This document shows, in pieces, positions 7,896 to 14,491 of a stretch of DNA of 29,023 bases. Origin of the DNA: an uncultured Collinsella sp. (GTDB lineage: Bacteria; Actinomycetota; Coriobacteriia; Coriobacteriales; Coriobacteriaceae); the NCBI GenBank assembly GCA_900549535.1, contig UROR01000011.1, positions 1 to 29,023 of the forward strand, in the 5' to 3' direction. The notes beneath the pieces were generated by a model. The model did no database searches. It had not been told where the DNA came from and saw only the letters and a program-made list of their open reading frames with translations. The position numbers and the translations under genes are program-made. Each line of letters begins with the position of its first letter. Position 1 is the first letter of the stretch.

Positions 7896-8735
7896 TTATG
7901 CCTCCTCGAGCTCGAGTTGGTTATCGGCAATATCCTGGGCGGTCGCGCGGTAGAGCTCGTCGATAAAGGCGACCTTAAAGCTTGCCGGGGCATCGGCGAC
8001 AGCGGCGGCACGCGTGCCGGCAACGTTGTAGACGGCGGTGCCGCAGATGGCTGCCGTAAACGGATCGGCAGCGCAGGCGTACACAGCCAGCACGCCACCC
8101 TGCGAGCAGCCGCAGCCGGTGATCTTGGACATGAGCGGACTGCCGCCGTGGGACTTGGCCACCGTCGTGCCGTCGGTAATCAGGTCGACTTCGCCCGAGA
8201 CCACTACGGCTCCGCCGGTGTAGCGGGCGAGCGCCACAGCGGCATCGCGGGCGGCGTCGACCGTGTCGGTGGTATCGACACCGCGCACGCGGCTCAGATC
8301 AGCTGCCTCGCCCTCAAGACCCCACAGGCCGGCGAGTGCGATGATCTCGGAGGCGTTGCCGCGCACGATGGCAGGCTTGTACTGCTTGAGCTCGTTTACC
8401 AGCTGGGTTCGCAGGCTACCGATGCCCAGGCCCACCGGATCGAGCACCCAGGGCTTGCCGGCGTCGTGTGCCGCCTTGGCTGCGCGGGGAATCGTCTGCT
8501 CGTAGATGGGGAAGAACGTGCCCATGTTGAGATAGATGGCGCCGTCGCCGGCAACGAGCGCCTCGCCCTCGTCGGGCAGATAGACCATGGCGGCCGAACC
8601 GCCCACGGCGAGCTGAGCATTGGCGACAAAGTCGATCGTCACCGTGTTGGTGATGGAGCCGGCCATCGGATTGGTGGCGCGAATCTCCTCCACGGCCTTG
8701 ACCACATTTTGCTTAAGCTGTTCCGAATCAATCAC
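7896..8735 (-). CDS. thiM: Hydroxyethylthiazole kinase
   Basis: A 279-residue ribokinase-like enzyme that phosphorylates 4-methyl-5-hydroxyethylthiazole, the salvage route to the thiazole half of thiamine. Visible: NPMAGSITNTVTIDFVANA (thiazole site), LDPVGLGIGSLR, IVRGNASEI (the NxxE Mg-ATP region) and the anion-hole/catalytic loop KITGCGCSQGG with the conserved Cys. The start is a GTG at 8735, eight bases after AAGGAGG; the out-of-frame ATG next to the RBS runs into a stop. It is the first gene after the TPP riboswitch terminator. With thiE downstream the operon salvages thiazole; de novo genes are not seen here. Confidence 0.93.
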   Translation of the reverse strand: MIDSEQLKQNVVKAVEEIRATNPMAGSITNTVTIDFVANAQLAVGGSAAMVYLPDEGEALVAGDGAIYLNMGTFFPIYEQTIPRAAKAAHDAGKPWVLDPVGLGIGSLRTQLVNELKQYKPAIVRGNASEIIALAGLWGLEGEAADLSRVRGVDTTDTVDAARDAAVALARYTGGAVVVSGEVDLITDGTTVAKSHGGSPLMSKITGCGCSQGGVLAVYACAADPFTAAICGTAVYNVAGTRAAAVADAPASFKVAFIDELYRATAQDIADNQLELEEA

Positions 8736-8756
8736 TGCACATGCCTCCTTGGCATA

Positions 8757-8788
8757 GAAAAGGGGCGCTGTGCATAGACAGCGCCCCT
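8757..8788 (-). terminator. Intrinsic terminator of the TPP riboswitch
   Basis: AGGGGCGCTGT and ACAGCGCCCCT (8761-8771 and 8778-8788) form a perfect 11-base stem with a 6-base loop. Read on the minus strand the stem is followed by TTTT. It lies between the aptamer and the thiM RBS, so TPP binding probably promotes premature termination. Confidence 0.85.
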
Positions 8789-8799
8789 GTAAAGGCGGC

Positions 8800-8891
8800 A
8801 TGCTCCCTACGCCAGCATTAACTGACAGGTTCAAAGGATTGGGCCCCATGCCCTCTCAGCCTTGTGGTTTGCACCGCCGGCACTCCCGCAT
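8800..8891 (-). promoter_or_regulatory. TPP (thiamine pyrophosphate) riboswitch aptamer
   Basis: On the minus strand the conserved thi-box landmarks appear in order: GCGGGAGTGCC, then GGCTGAGAGGGC, CCTTTGAACCTG, and GTTAATGCTGGCGTAGGGA. The closing P1 helix can form between ATGC (8888-8891 on plus) and GCAT (8800-8803). The CTGAGA core binds the pyrimidine ring, and the ACCTG plus GCGTAGGGA segments form the pyrophosphate side. A terminator and the thiM start follow, so it should switch off thiamine salvage when TPP is plentiful. Confidence 0.95.
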
Positions 8892-8918
8892 CGAATCTGT
8901 TGTTCCCTATACTAGCGC

Positions 8919-8953
8919 ACCTGCCAAAAAGGGACAGGTTTATTTTGGCAGGT
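8919..8953. repeat. 11-bp perfect inverted repeat in the divergent thiM/HAD promoter region
   Basis: ACCTGCCAAAA (8919-8929) and TTTTGGCAGGT (8943-8953) are exact reverse complements with 13 bases between them, which include a further ACAGGT partial copy. The element lies upstream of both the riboswitch transcript and the HAD gene. It could be an operator or a copy of a short interspersed palindromic repeat; the sequence alone does not decide. Confidence 0.6.
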
Positions 8954-8990
8954 CGTTACAATAGGTAGGACCGATACGAATGGGGGCCTT

Positions 8991-9899
8991 ATGATTAAAC
9001 TTGTGCTGACCGATATGGACGATACGCTGATTCCAGCCGGGCATGACGGCGCCAGCGACTACGCCATCGAGGGCATTCATGCCATGCAGGCGGCGGGTCT
9101 GCACTTTGGCCCGGTTTCGGGTCGCCAGCCGTCCGCGATGGGCTGGATGTTCCGCAATTGCGTCGAGTGCTTCTCGACCGGCGCGTTCTGCAACGGCCAG
9201 GTAATGTTTGTCGACGGTCAGGCGGTCGCTTCGCGCGCGACCGACAACGCCGCCCTTATGCGTTTGGCTGACTACTTGGAGCAGGAGACCGACGATACGT
9301 ATCTGAAGGTCTACAGCCTGGGTGATGACTTTTGGAATAACGATGCCTACTGCGTGACGAGCGATCCCGAGCGCGTACGCCGCGCCATGGAGTCGGGCGG
9401 CAACGCGTGGCTCAAGGGCGAAGAGGCCCCGTGCCGTCCCGTCGTCGATGATGCGCCGGTGTTTAAGGCGAATATTTGGAGTGCCCGTTCACGTGAGGAG
9501 CTCGTGGAGCTACGCGAGCGCGTTGCCGCTGAGGTGCCGGAACTCTCGCTTGTGTTTCCCAACAATCGAGTGCGCCTGCTTGACATCCTTCCGGCCGGTT
9601 GGGACAAGGGCTGCGCTGCACTGGAGCTGGCGCGCGCTTTGGGCCTGACGACCGATGAGGTGGCCGTATTTGGCGATTCCGATAACGATCTGCCCATGAT
9701 CGATGCCGTTCCCAACTCCGTTGCAGTCGCCAATGCCAACGAGGCCGTCACGGCTGCCGCGCGCTGGCATATCGGCGCTGCGGCAGACGATGCGGTTGCC
9801 GGGGCTCTGCATCAGATTGCCGCCTGCGCCGCGACGGGGGAGATGCCGCCGTTTATGCGTCAGATGGATGCGACGGGTTTCGACGTCACGAACGTCTAG
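8991..9899 (+). CDS. Cof-type HAD-superfamily phosphatase
   Basis: A 302-residue class IIB HAD hydrolase. Motif I is LTDMDDTLI with the nucleophile and acid Asp at residues 8 and 10. Motif II is the GPVSGRQ strand, motif III the Lys in PAGWDKG, and motif IV FGDSDNDLPMI. A C2-type alpha/beta cap lies between motifs II and III. Such enzymes dephosphorylate sugar phosphates, PLP or flavin intermediates; the substrate cannot be told here. The ATG at 8991 follows a G-rich but weak RBS. The LysR gene begins ten bases after the stop, so the two are probably one transcript. Confidence 0.9.
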   Translation: MIKLVLTDMDDTLIPAGHDGASDYAIEGIHAMQAAGLHFGPVSGRQPSAMGWMFRNCVECFSTGAFCNGQVMFVDGQAVASRATDNAALMRLADYLEQETDDTYLKVYSLGDDFWNNDAYCVTSDPERVRRAMESGGNAWLKGEEAPCRPVVDDAPVFKANIWSARSREELVELRERVAAEVPELSLVFPNNRVRLLDILPAGWDKGCAALELARALGLTTDEVAVFGDSDNDLPMIDAVPNSVAVANANEAVTAAARWHIGAAADDAVAGALHQIAACAATGEMPPFMRQMDATGFDVTNV

Positions 9900-9909
9900 G
9901 GAGAAAGCC

Positions 9910-10806
9910 ATGAAGCTTCAGCAGCTCAGGTATGTCGTCAAAGTTGCCGAATGCGGCAGCATCACCGAGGCCTCGCGCCGGCTCTTTGTGTCGCAGCCTT
10001 CGATTACCGCATCAATCCGCGATCTCGAAAACGAGATGGGCGTGCACATCTTTGAGCGCACCAACAAGGGCGTCATTGTGTCCGAGGAAGGCGAGACCTT
10101 CTTGGGCTACGCGCGCCAGGTGCTCGACCAGGCCGACCTGCTCGAGGGCAAGTACAAGGGCGCGTCCGAGCAGGTGCCGCACTTTAGTGTGAGCTGTCAG
10201 CATTATTCCTTTGCCGTCAACGCGTTTGTCGACGTGATTCGCGAGTTCGATGCGGCGCGCTACGACTTTACGCTGCGCGAGGAGCAGACCCACGAGATAA
10301 TCGAGGATGTCGCGCATATGAAAAGCGAGCTGGGCATCCTGTATCTGTCCGAGCACAATCGCGAGGTCATCGAGCGCATGCTCGCCGCCAACGAGCTCGT
10401 ATTCGAGGGGCTCTTCTGCGCCACGCCGCATGTCTTCGTGTGCGCCGACCATCCGCTGGCGGGCCGCTCCAGCGTGACGCTCGAGGACTTGGAAGACTAC
10501 CCGTTTTTGTCTTACGAGCAGGGCAGCTATAACTCGTTCTACTATTCCGAGGAACTGACCTCGACGTTTGAGCGTCGCAAGAATATCCGCGTGCGCGACC
10601 GTGCGACGCTGTTCAACCTGGCTATGGGCCTCAACGGTTACACGGTATGCTCAGGCGTGATCAGTCACGAGCTCAACGGCCCCGGCATCATCTCGATTCC
10701 GCTCGATGTAGACGAGTACATGGAGATCGGCATCATCACGCGCAAGAACACGACGCTCACGCGCTACGGTCGGGCCTATATCGACGCGATTCGTCAGCAT
10801 ATCTAG
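9910..10806 (+). CDS. LysR-family transcriptional regulator
   Basis: A 298-residue LysR regulator. The N-terminal winged helix (residues 1-60) shows MKLQQLRYVVKVAECGSITEASRRLFVSQPSITASIRDLE split over the usual helices, followed by GVHIFERTNKGV and the linker helix. The rest is the periplasmic-binding-like effector domain, with the family C-terminal LTRYGRAYIDAI. The ATG at 9910 has GGGAG just upstream; upstream in-frame starts lie inside the HAD gene and are rejected. It is followed by a MetE-like gene with a LysR-type T-N11-A dyad in between (10853-10875). The simplest reading is that this protein controls that gene, possibly in response to a methionine-related metabolite. That link is inferred. 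Confidence 0.92.
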   Translation: MKLQQLRYVVKVAECGSITEASRRLFVSQPSITASIRDLENEMGVHIFERTNKGVIVSEEGETFLGYARQVLDQADLLEGKYKGASEQVPHFSVSCQHYSFAVNAFVDVIREFDAARYDFTLREEQTHEIIEDVAHMKSELGILYLSEHNREVIERMLAANELVFEGLFCATPHVFVCADHPLAGRSSVTLEDLEDYPFLSYEQGSYNSFYYSEELTSTFERRKNIRVRDRATLFNLAMGLNGYTVCSGVISHELNGPGIISIPLDVDEYMEIGIITRKNTTLTRYGRAYIDAIRQHI

Positions 10807-10852
10807 GGTGCTGTGCTCCGCACGGTTCAAGTCTCTTTATGGCAGTCCAGAC

Positions 10853-10875
10853 TGATATAGGAAACATCTATATCA
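10853..10875 (+). promoter_or_regulatory. LysR-type operator (T-N11-A dyad) before the MetE-like gene
   Basis: TGATATAG and CTATATCA pair perfectly around GAAACAT, so the inner TAG-N7-CTA fits the T-N11-A rule for LysR sites. The dyad lies between the lysR stop and the MetE-like start, about 85 bases upstream of that ATG, with AT-rich sequence (TATAAA, TATATT) following at 10880-10896 where a -10 could lie. Confidence 0.6.
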
Positions 10876-10961
10876 AACTGTTATAAACATATATTTTACG
10901 ATGGCCATATGAGCGCTCATACTCTGTCTCGGTAAAGCAACCAATGCAAAGGGAGATATCT

Positions 10962-12095
10962 ATGAGTGCTTTAACCACGCTGAACGCGCCGTTTCGCGCC
11001 GATATCGTCGGCAGCTTTCTTCGTCCACAGGCCGTAAAGGACGCCCGTGCCGCCTATGCTGCGGGCACACTCGACGCCGCCGGCCTTAAGGCCGTCGAGG
11101 ATGAGGCCATTCGCGACCTGGTGGACAAGCAAAAGTCCGCTGGCCTGCAGGTGATTACCGATGGCGAGTTTCGCCGCAGTTACTGGCACCTCGACTTTAT
11201 GTGGGGGCTCAACGGCATTGAACGCCGTACCTCGCGTACGGGCTATATGTTCCACGACGAGGAGACCACGGCCGACACCGCCGTGGTAACCGGCCCCATT
11301 AGCGGCGAGAACCATCCGTTCGTCGAGCACTTTAAATTTGTCAAGGCGCTCGAGGGGGAGGGCCAGGTCGCGCGGCAAACCATTCCGGCGCCGATCCAGA
11401 CGTTCTCCGAAGTCACGCTCGACCGCTGCGACGGCCAGCAGGAGAGCCTGCGCGCTGTCTATAAGACCGATGAGGACCTTGCCGACGCCATCGCAGCCGC
11501 TTATCGCACGGTGATCGCCGACCTGTACGCAGCAGGCTGCCGCAACATCCAGTTTGATGACTGCACCTGGGGCATCTACTGCGATACCGATTTTGTCGCC
11601 AAAACCGGCATGAGCCCGGTCGACCTGCAAAAGGTAAGCGAGCTGGGCGTGGCGCTCAACAATGCCGCCATCGCGGACAAGCCCGACGATCTGGTCATCA
11701 ACACGCATGTGTGCCGCGGCAACTACCACTCCACCTATGCCTTCGAGGGCGGCTATGACCCCATCGCGCCGTACCTGTTCGCAAACGAGGATGTCGATGC
11801 ATTTTACCTGGAGTTCGATACGCCGCGCGCCGGCGGTTTTGAGCCGCTCAAGTACGTTGCCCCGGGCAAGAAGGTCGTGTTGGGCCTGGTGACCACCAAG
11901 GCGGCAGAGCTCGAGAACGAGGATGTTATCGTCGAGCGCATCCGTGAAGCCGCAAAGTACGTGCCGCTCGAGAACCTGTATCTGTCGCCTCAGTGCGGCT
12001 TTGCCAGCTGCGAGATTGGCAACAAGCTGACCGAGGATGAGCAATGGGCAAAGATCGCGCTGGTCAAGCGCATTGCCGAGCGCGTTTGGAAATAG
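10962..12095 (+). CDS. MetE-like cobalamin-independent methionine synthase, catalytic-domain-only type (YxjG/YxjH-like)
   Basis: A 377-residue TIM-barrel protein matching the C-terminal catalytic half of MetE, without the N-terminal duplicated half of the roughly 750-residue enzyme. It starts RADIVGSFLRP, the usual beginning of the YxjG/YxjH group. Zinc and homocysteine site candidates are NTHVCRGNY (His and Cys of the HxC motif) and LSPQCGFAS (the distal Cys). FQFDDCTW resembles the conserved acidic substrate loop. It should transfer a methyl group to homocysteine, but the donor is uncertain because the folate-binding N-terminal half is absent. The ATG at 10962 follows GGGAG with good spacing; an earlier ATG at 10944 overlaps the RBS. 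A LysR gene and operator lie upstream. Confidence 0.88.
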   Translation: MSALTTLNAPFRADIVGSFLRPQAVKDARAAYAAGTLDAAGLKAVEDEAIRDLVDKQKSAGLQVITDGEFRRSYWHLDFMWGLNGIERRTSRTGYMFHDEETTADTAVVTGPISGENHPFVEHFKFVKALEGEGQVARQTIPAPIQTFSEVTLDRCDGQQESLRAVYKTDEDLADAIAAAYRTVIADLYAAGCRNIQFDDCTWGIYCDTDFVAKTGMSPVDLQKVSELGVALNNAAIADKPDDLVINTHVCRGNYHSTYAFEGGYDPIAPYLFANEDVDAFYLEFDTPRAGGFEPLKYVAPGKKVVLGLVTTKAAELENEDVIVERIREAAKYVPLENLYLSPQCGFASCEIGNKLTEDEQWAKIALVKRIAERVWK

Positions 12096-12217
12096 CGCTA
12101 GTGTTTGCAGGTGGCGGCGCGTGCGAGGCATAGTGTATCGCGTACAATGGTTCGGATCGTATCGTTCGGGCAGGTTATCCGATATGCCTGATCGCCCTTC
12201 CATTCGAAAGGACATCC

Positions 12218-13552
12218 ATGTCCCAGTCCTCGACGCCCGCCGTCAGCGATGCCATCTACGACGCATCGTCGCTCGGCCGCCCGCGCATGTTCCTGCTCGG
12301 CCTACAGCACCTGTTTGCCATGTTTGGCGCCACCGTGCTGGTGCCCGTGCTCACCGGTCTCTCGGTTTCGGCAACGCTTTTGTTTGCCGGTTTGGGCACG
12401 CTGCTGTTCCACTTCCTGTCGCGCGGTAAGGTGCCGGCATTTTTGGGCTCATCGTTTGCCTTTATTGCCGGTTATGCCGCAATCGCGCCCAACGGCGAGA
12501 CCGAGCTTTTGCCCTACGCCTGCCTAGGTGTAGCCTGCGCTGGTCTGCTCTATCCGGTGCTGGCTGCCCTGTTCCGCGCCTTTGGCGCCAAGCGCGTCAT
12601 GCGCTTCTTTCCGCCGGTTGTGACGGGCCCCATCGTCATTTCCATCGGTCTGATCTTAGCAAGCTCCGCTATTGCCAACTGCCAGACCAACTGGATTGTT
12701 GCCGGTGTCGCCGTGGCTGTGATCGTCATCTGCAACATCTGGGGCCGCGGCATGGTCAAGATCGTGCCGATTCTGCTGGGCGTTGCGGTGAGTTATGCCG
12801 TTGCGGCTGCGCTGGGCGAGGTCGATTTCTCTGGTGTCGCAGCCGCTCCCTGGGTTGGCTTGCCTGTCGTGTGGGACAACACGGTGTTTGCACTCTTTGG
12901 GCCGCAGTTCGATAGCGGCCTTGCCACGACGGCCATCATCACCATCATGCCGCTGGCCTTTGCAACCATGATCGAGCATATCGGTGATATCTCCGCTATT
13001 GGCTCCACCTGCGAGCGCAACTACATTGCCGACCCCGGCCTGCATCGCACGCTGCTCGGCGATGGTCTTGCCACGATTCTGGCTTCGCTCTTTGGTGCTC
13101 CGGCCAACACTACGTATGGCGAGAACACCGGCGTGCTTGCCCTAACGCGTGTGTTCGACCCGCGCGTGATTCGCATTGCCGCGTGCTGCGCCATCGTGCT
13201 TTCGTTCTGCCCTAAGTTCGCGGCTGTCATTGCGGCCATGCCGGCGTGTGTAATCGGCGGCGTGTCGCTCGTGCTCTATGGCATGATCAGCGCGGTGGGC
13301 GTTCGCAACCTCATCGAGAACCAGGTCGATTTCCAGAACAACCGCAACGTGCTGGTGGCCGCTCTGGTGCTCGTGCTTTCGCTCGGCATTGCCTATAGCA
13401 CCGCCGGTGCCATCGTGCTGGAGCTGGGCGGCGTGACGATTTCACTTTCCGGCCTTGCCGTGGGCTCGCTGGTGGGTATCGTGCTCAACGCGATTCTGCC
13501 CGGCAACGACTTTGAGTTTGCCGTTTCTGAACTCGAGGAGACTGTCGAGTAG
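12218..13552 (+). CDS. uraA: Uracil/xanthine permease (NCS2 family, UraA-like)
   Basis: A 444-residue polytopic membrane protein with about 14 hydrophobic segments. It opens with the UraA-type LLGLQHLFAMFGATVLVP segment and carries TTYGENTGVLALTRV, the NCS2 signature region of the substrate-binding half-helices. AFATMIEHIGD provides the conserved Glu in the TM8 region. It should import uracil, or possibly xanthine, with protons. AAAGGA precedes the ATG at 12218. The 122-base spacer after the MetE-like gene has a TACAAT that could be a -10 but no -35 match. A strong hairpin follows the stop at 13574-13611. Confidence 0.9.
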   Translation: MSQSSTPAVSDAIYDASSLGRPRMFLLGLQHLFAMFGATVLVPVLTGLSVSATLLFAGLGTLLFHFLSRGKVPAFLGSSFAFIAGYAAIAPNGETELLPYACLGVACAGLLYPVLAALFRAFGAKRVMRFFPPVVTGPIVISIGLILASSAIANCQTNWIVAGVAVAVIVICNIWGRGMVKIVPILLGVAVSYAVAAALGEVDFSGVAAAPWVGLPVVWDNTVFALFGPQFDSGLATTAIITIMPLAFATMIEHIGDISAIGSTCERNYIADPGLHRTLLGDGLATILASLFGAPANTTYGENTGVLALTRVFDPRVIRIAACCAIVLSFCPKFAAVIAAMPACVIGGVSLVLYGMISAVGVRNLIENQVDFQNNRNVLVAALVLVLSLGIAYSTAGAIVLELGGVTISLSGLAVGSLVGIVLNAILPGNDFEFAVSELEETVE

Positions 13553-13573
13553 AAGTTGTGTTCAGCAAAATCA

Positions 13574-13611
13574 AAAAATGGCGCCCGTGCGTACGCGTGG
13601 GCGCCATTTTT
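13574..13611. terminator. Bidirectional terminator between uraA and the convergent esterase gene
   Basis: AAAAATGGCGCCC (13574-13586) and GGGCGCCATTTTT (13599-13611) form a perfect 13-base stem with a 12-base loop. An A-run precedes and a T-run follows, so it can terminate both strands. Its right edge overlaps the last codon of the minus-strand esterase. Confidence 0.9.
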
Positions 13612-14275
13612 AATGCGTCAGTATCCAGCGTATGCCACGCGCCATTCGTAGATCGGTTTGGGCAAAGTGATTGCCGGGGTTGAGTTCCATCGTTGTTGGG
13701 ATGCCGCGCTCGATGAGTAGCTCTTCCATTGCGCGCGTGTCGTCGAGTACGTGTCTCATCATGCGGTTGGGCGTCTTGGTTTCTTTTTTGCCGAGTGACA
13801 GATAGACAGCTTGTGGGCTGCCGGCAAATGGCGCCGTGCTGGCGCGATCGACATAGTCGGGAAACCATAGCGACCCCGATGCGCTCGCGATGCGGTCAAA
13901 GGCGTCGGTTTGCCAGAGGGACCAGAGCGCGAAGAGGCCCGCGAGCGAGTAGCCGGCAATGCCGCGCCAGGTGGGCGGCAGTGGGAGCGATAATTCGACC
14001 TTTGGGATTATCCGGTTCAGCAGTTCATCGAGAAATCCGGACGCCTGCCCACCAAAGGGTTCGGCATCGCGTACGGTCCCGTCGCATGCCCAGGGGCTCA
14101 GCTCGCGATTCCAATCGAGTCCGCCAATGGCGACGAGGGTGAATGGCGGGCAGTCGAGCTCCTGGCAGCGGTCATAAACATCGCTACCGTTGCCCATGAC
14201 CACGGGAAGGTAGATGATGGGCGCACTTTCCGTATGCTTCGAATAGACGGTTATCTGCTTTCGATGCGCTTCCAT
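13610..14275 (-). CDS. Alpha/beta-hydrolase, putative esterase (esterase D / IroE-like)
   Basis: A 221-residue alpha/beta-hydrolase of the Esterase family (siderophore esterase and esterase D types). The nucleophile elbow is GYSLAG in RGIAGYSLAGLFAL. The acid probably lies in the SLGKKETKT region, and the base is the His of NPGNHFAQTD near the C-terminus. The order strand IIYLPVVMGNG, VAIGGLDWNRELSPW, elbow, and His at about 30 residues from the end fits this family. No signal peptide is seen, so it is cytosolic. The RBS before the ATG at 14275 is weak (GAGAGAAG). The substrate is unknown; no siderophore genes are nearby. Confidence 0.8.
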   Translation of the reverse strand: MEAHRKQITVYSKHTESAPIIYLPVVMGNGSDVYDRCQELDCPPFTLVAIGGLDWNRELSPWACDGTVRDAEPFGGQASGFLDELLNRIIPKVELSLPLPPTWRGIAGYSLAGLFALWSLWQTDAFDRIASASGSLWFPDYVDRASTAPFAGSPQAVYLSLGKKETKTPNRMMRHVLDDTRAMEELLIERGIPTTMELNPGNHFAQTDLRMARGIRWILTH

Positions 14276-14388
14276 GGCCTGCTTCTCTCAGCGTTGTGAT
14301 ATCGACGGTTCCAATTGTCGCACGCTGGCACATATAGGTTGGGCTGCATTAAGAACAATCGCATGCACAACGCGCGAGCGCCAACTGG

Positions 14389-14424
14389 AAAACGCCACCG
14401 CCGGAGGGGAGCTCGGCGATGGCG
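14389..14424 (-). terminator. Terminator downstream of the surface protein gene
   Basis: On the minus strand CGCCATCGCCG and CGGCGGTGGCG pair over 11 bases with one G-T pair, followed by TTTT. It lies about 70 bases past the surface protein stop. The rest of 14276-14491 holds no supportable gene. Confidence 0.65.
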
Positions 14425-14491
14425 TCGTTAAACGGTGCTCGGGCTAGGCGCTTTCATGGGCGCCGTTCCGTGCGTTAAAGGCCAAAGGCGT

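Noticed and set aside
7917..8777. A 286-codon open frame on the plus strand opposite thiM
   Set aside because: It would run into the riboswitch region and lacks any domain; thiM is certain.
10971..12215. A 414-codon open frame on the minus strand opposite the MetE-like gene
   Set aside because: The plus-strand gene has clear family motifs and RBS; the opposite frame has no recognisable domain and arises from codon bias.
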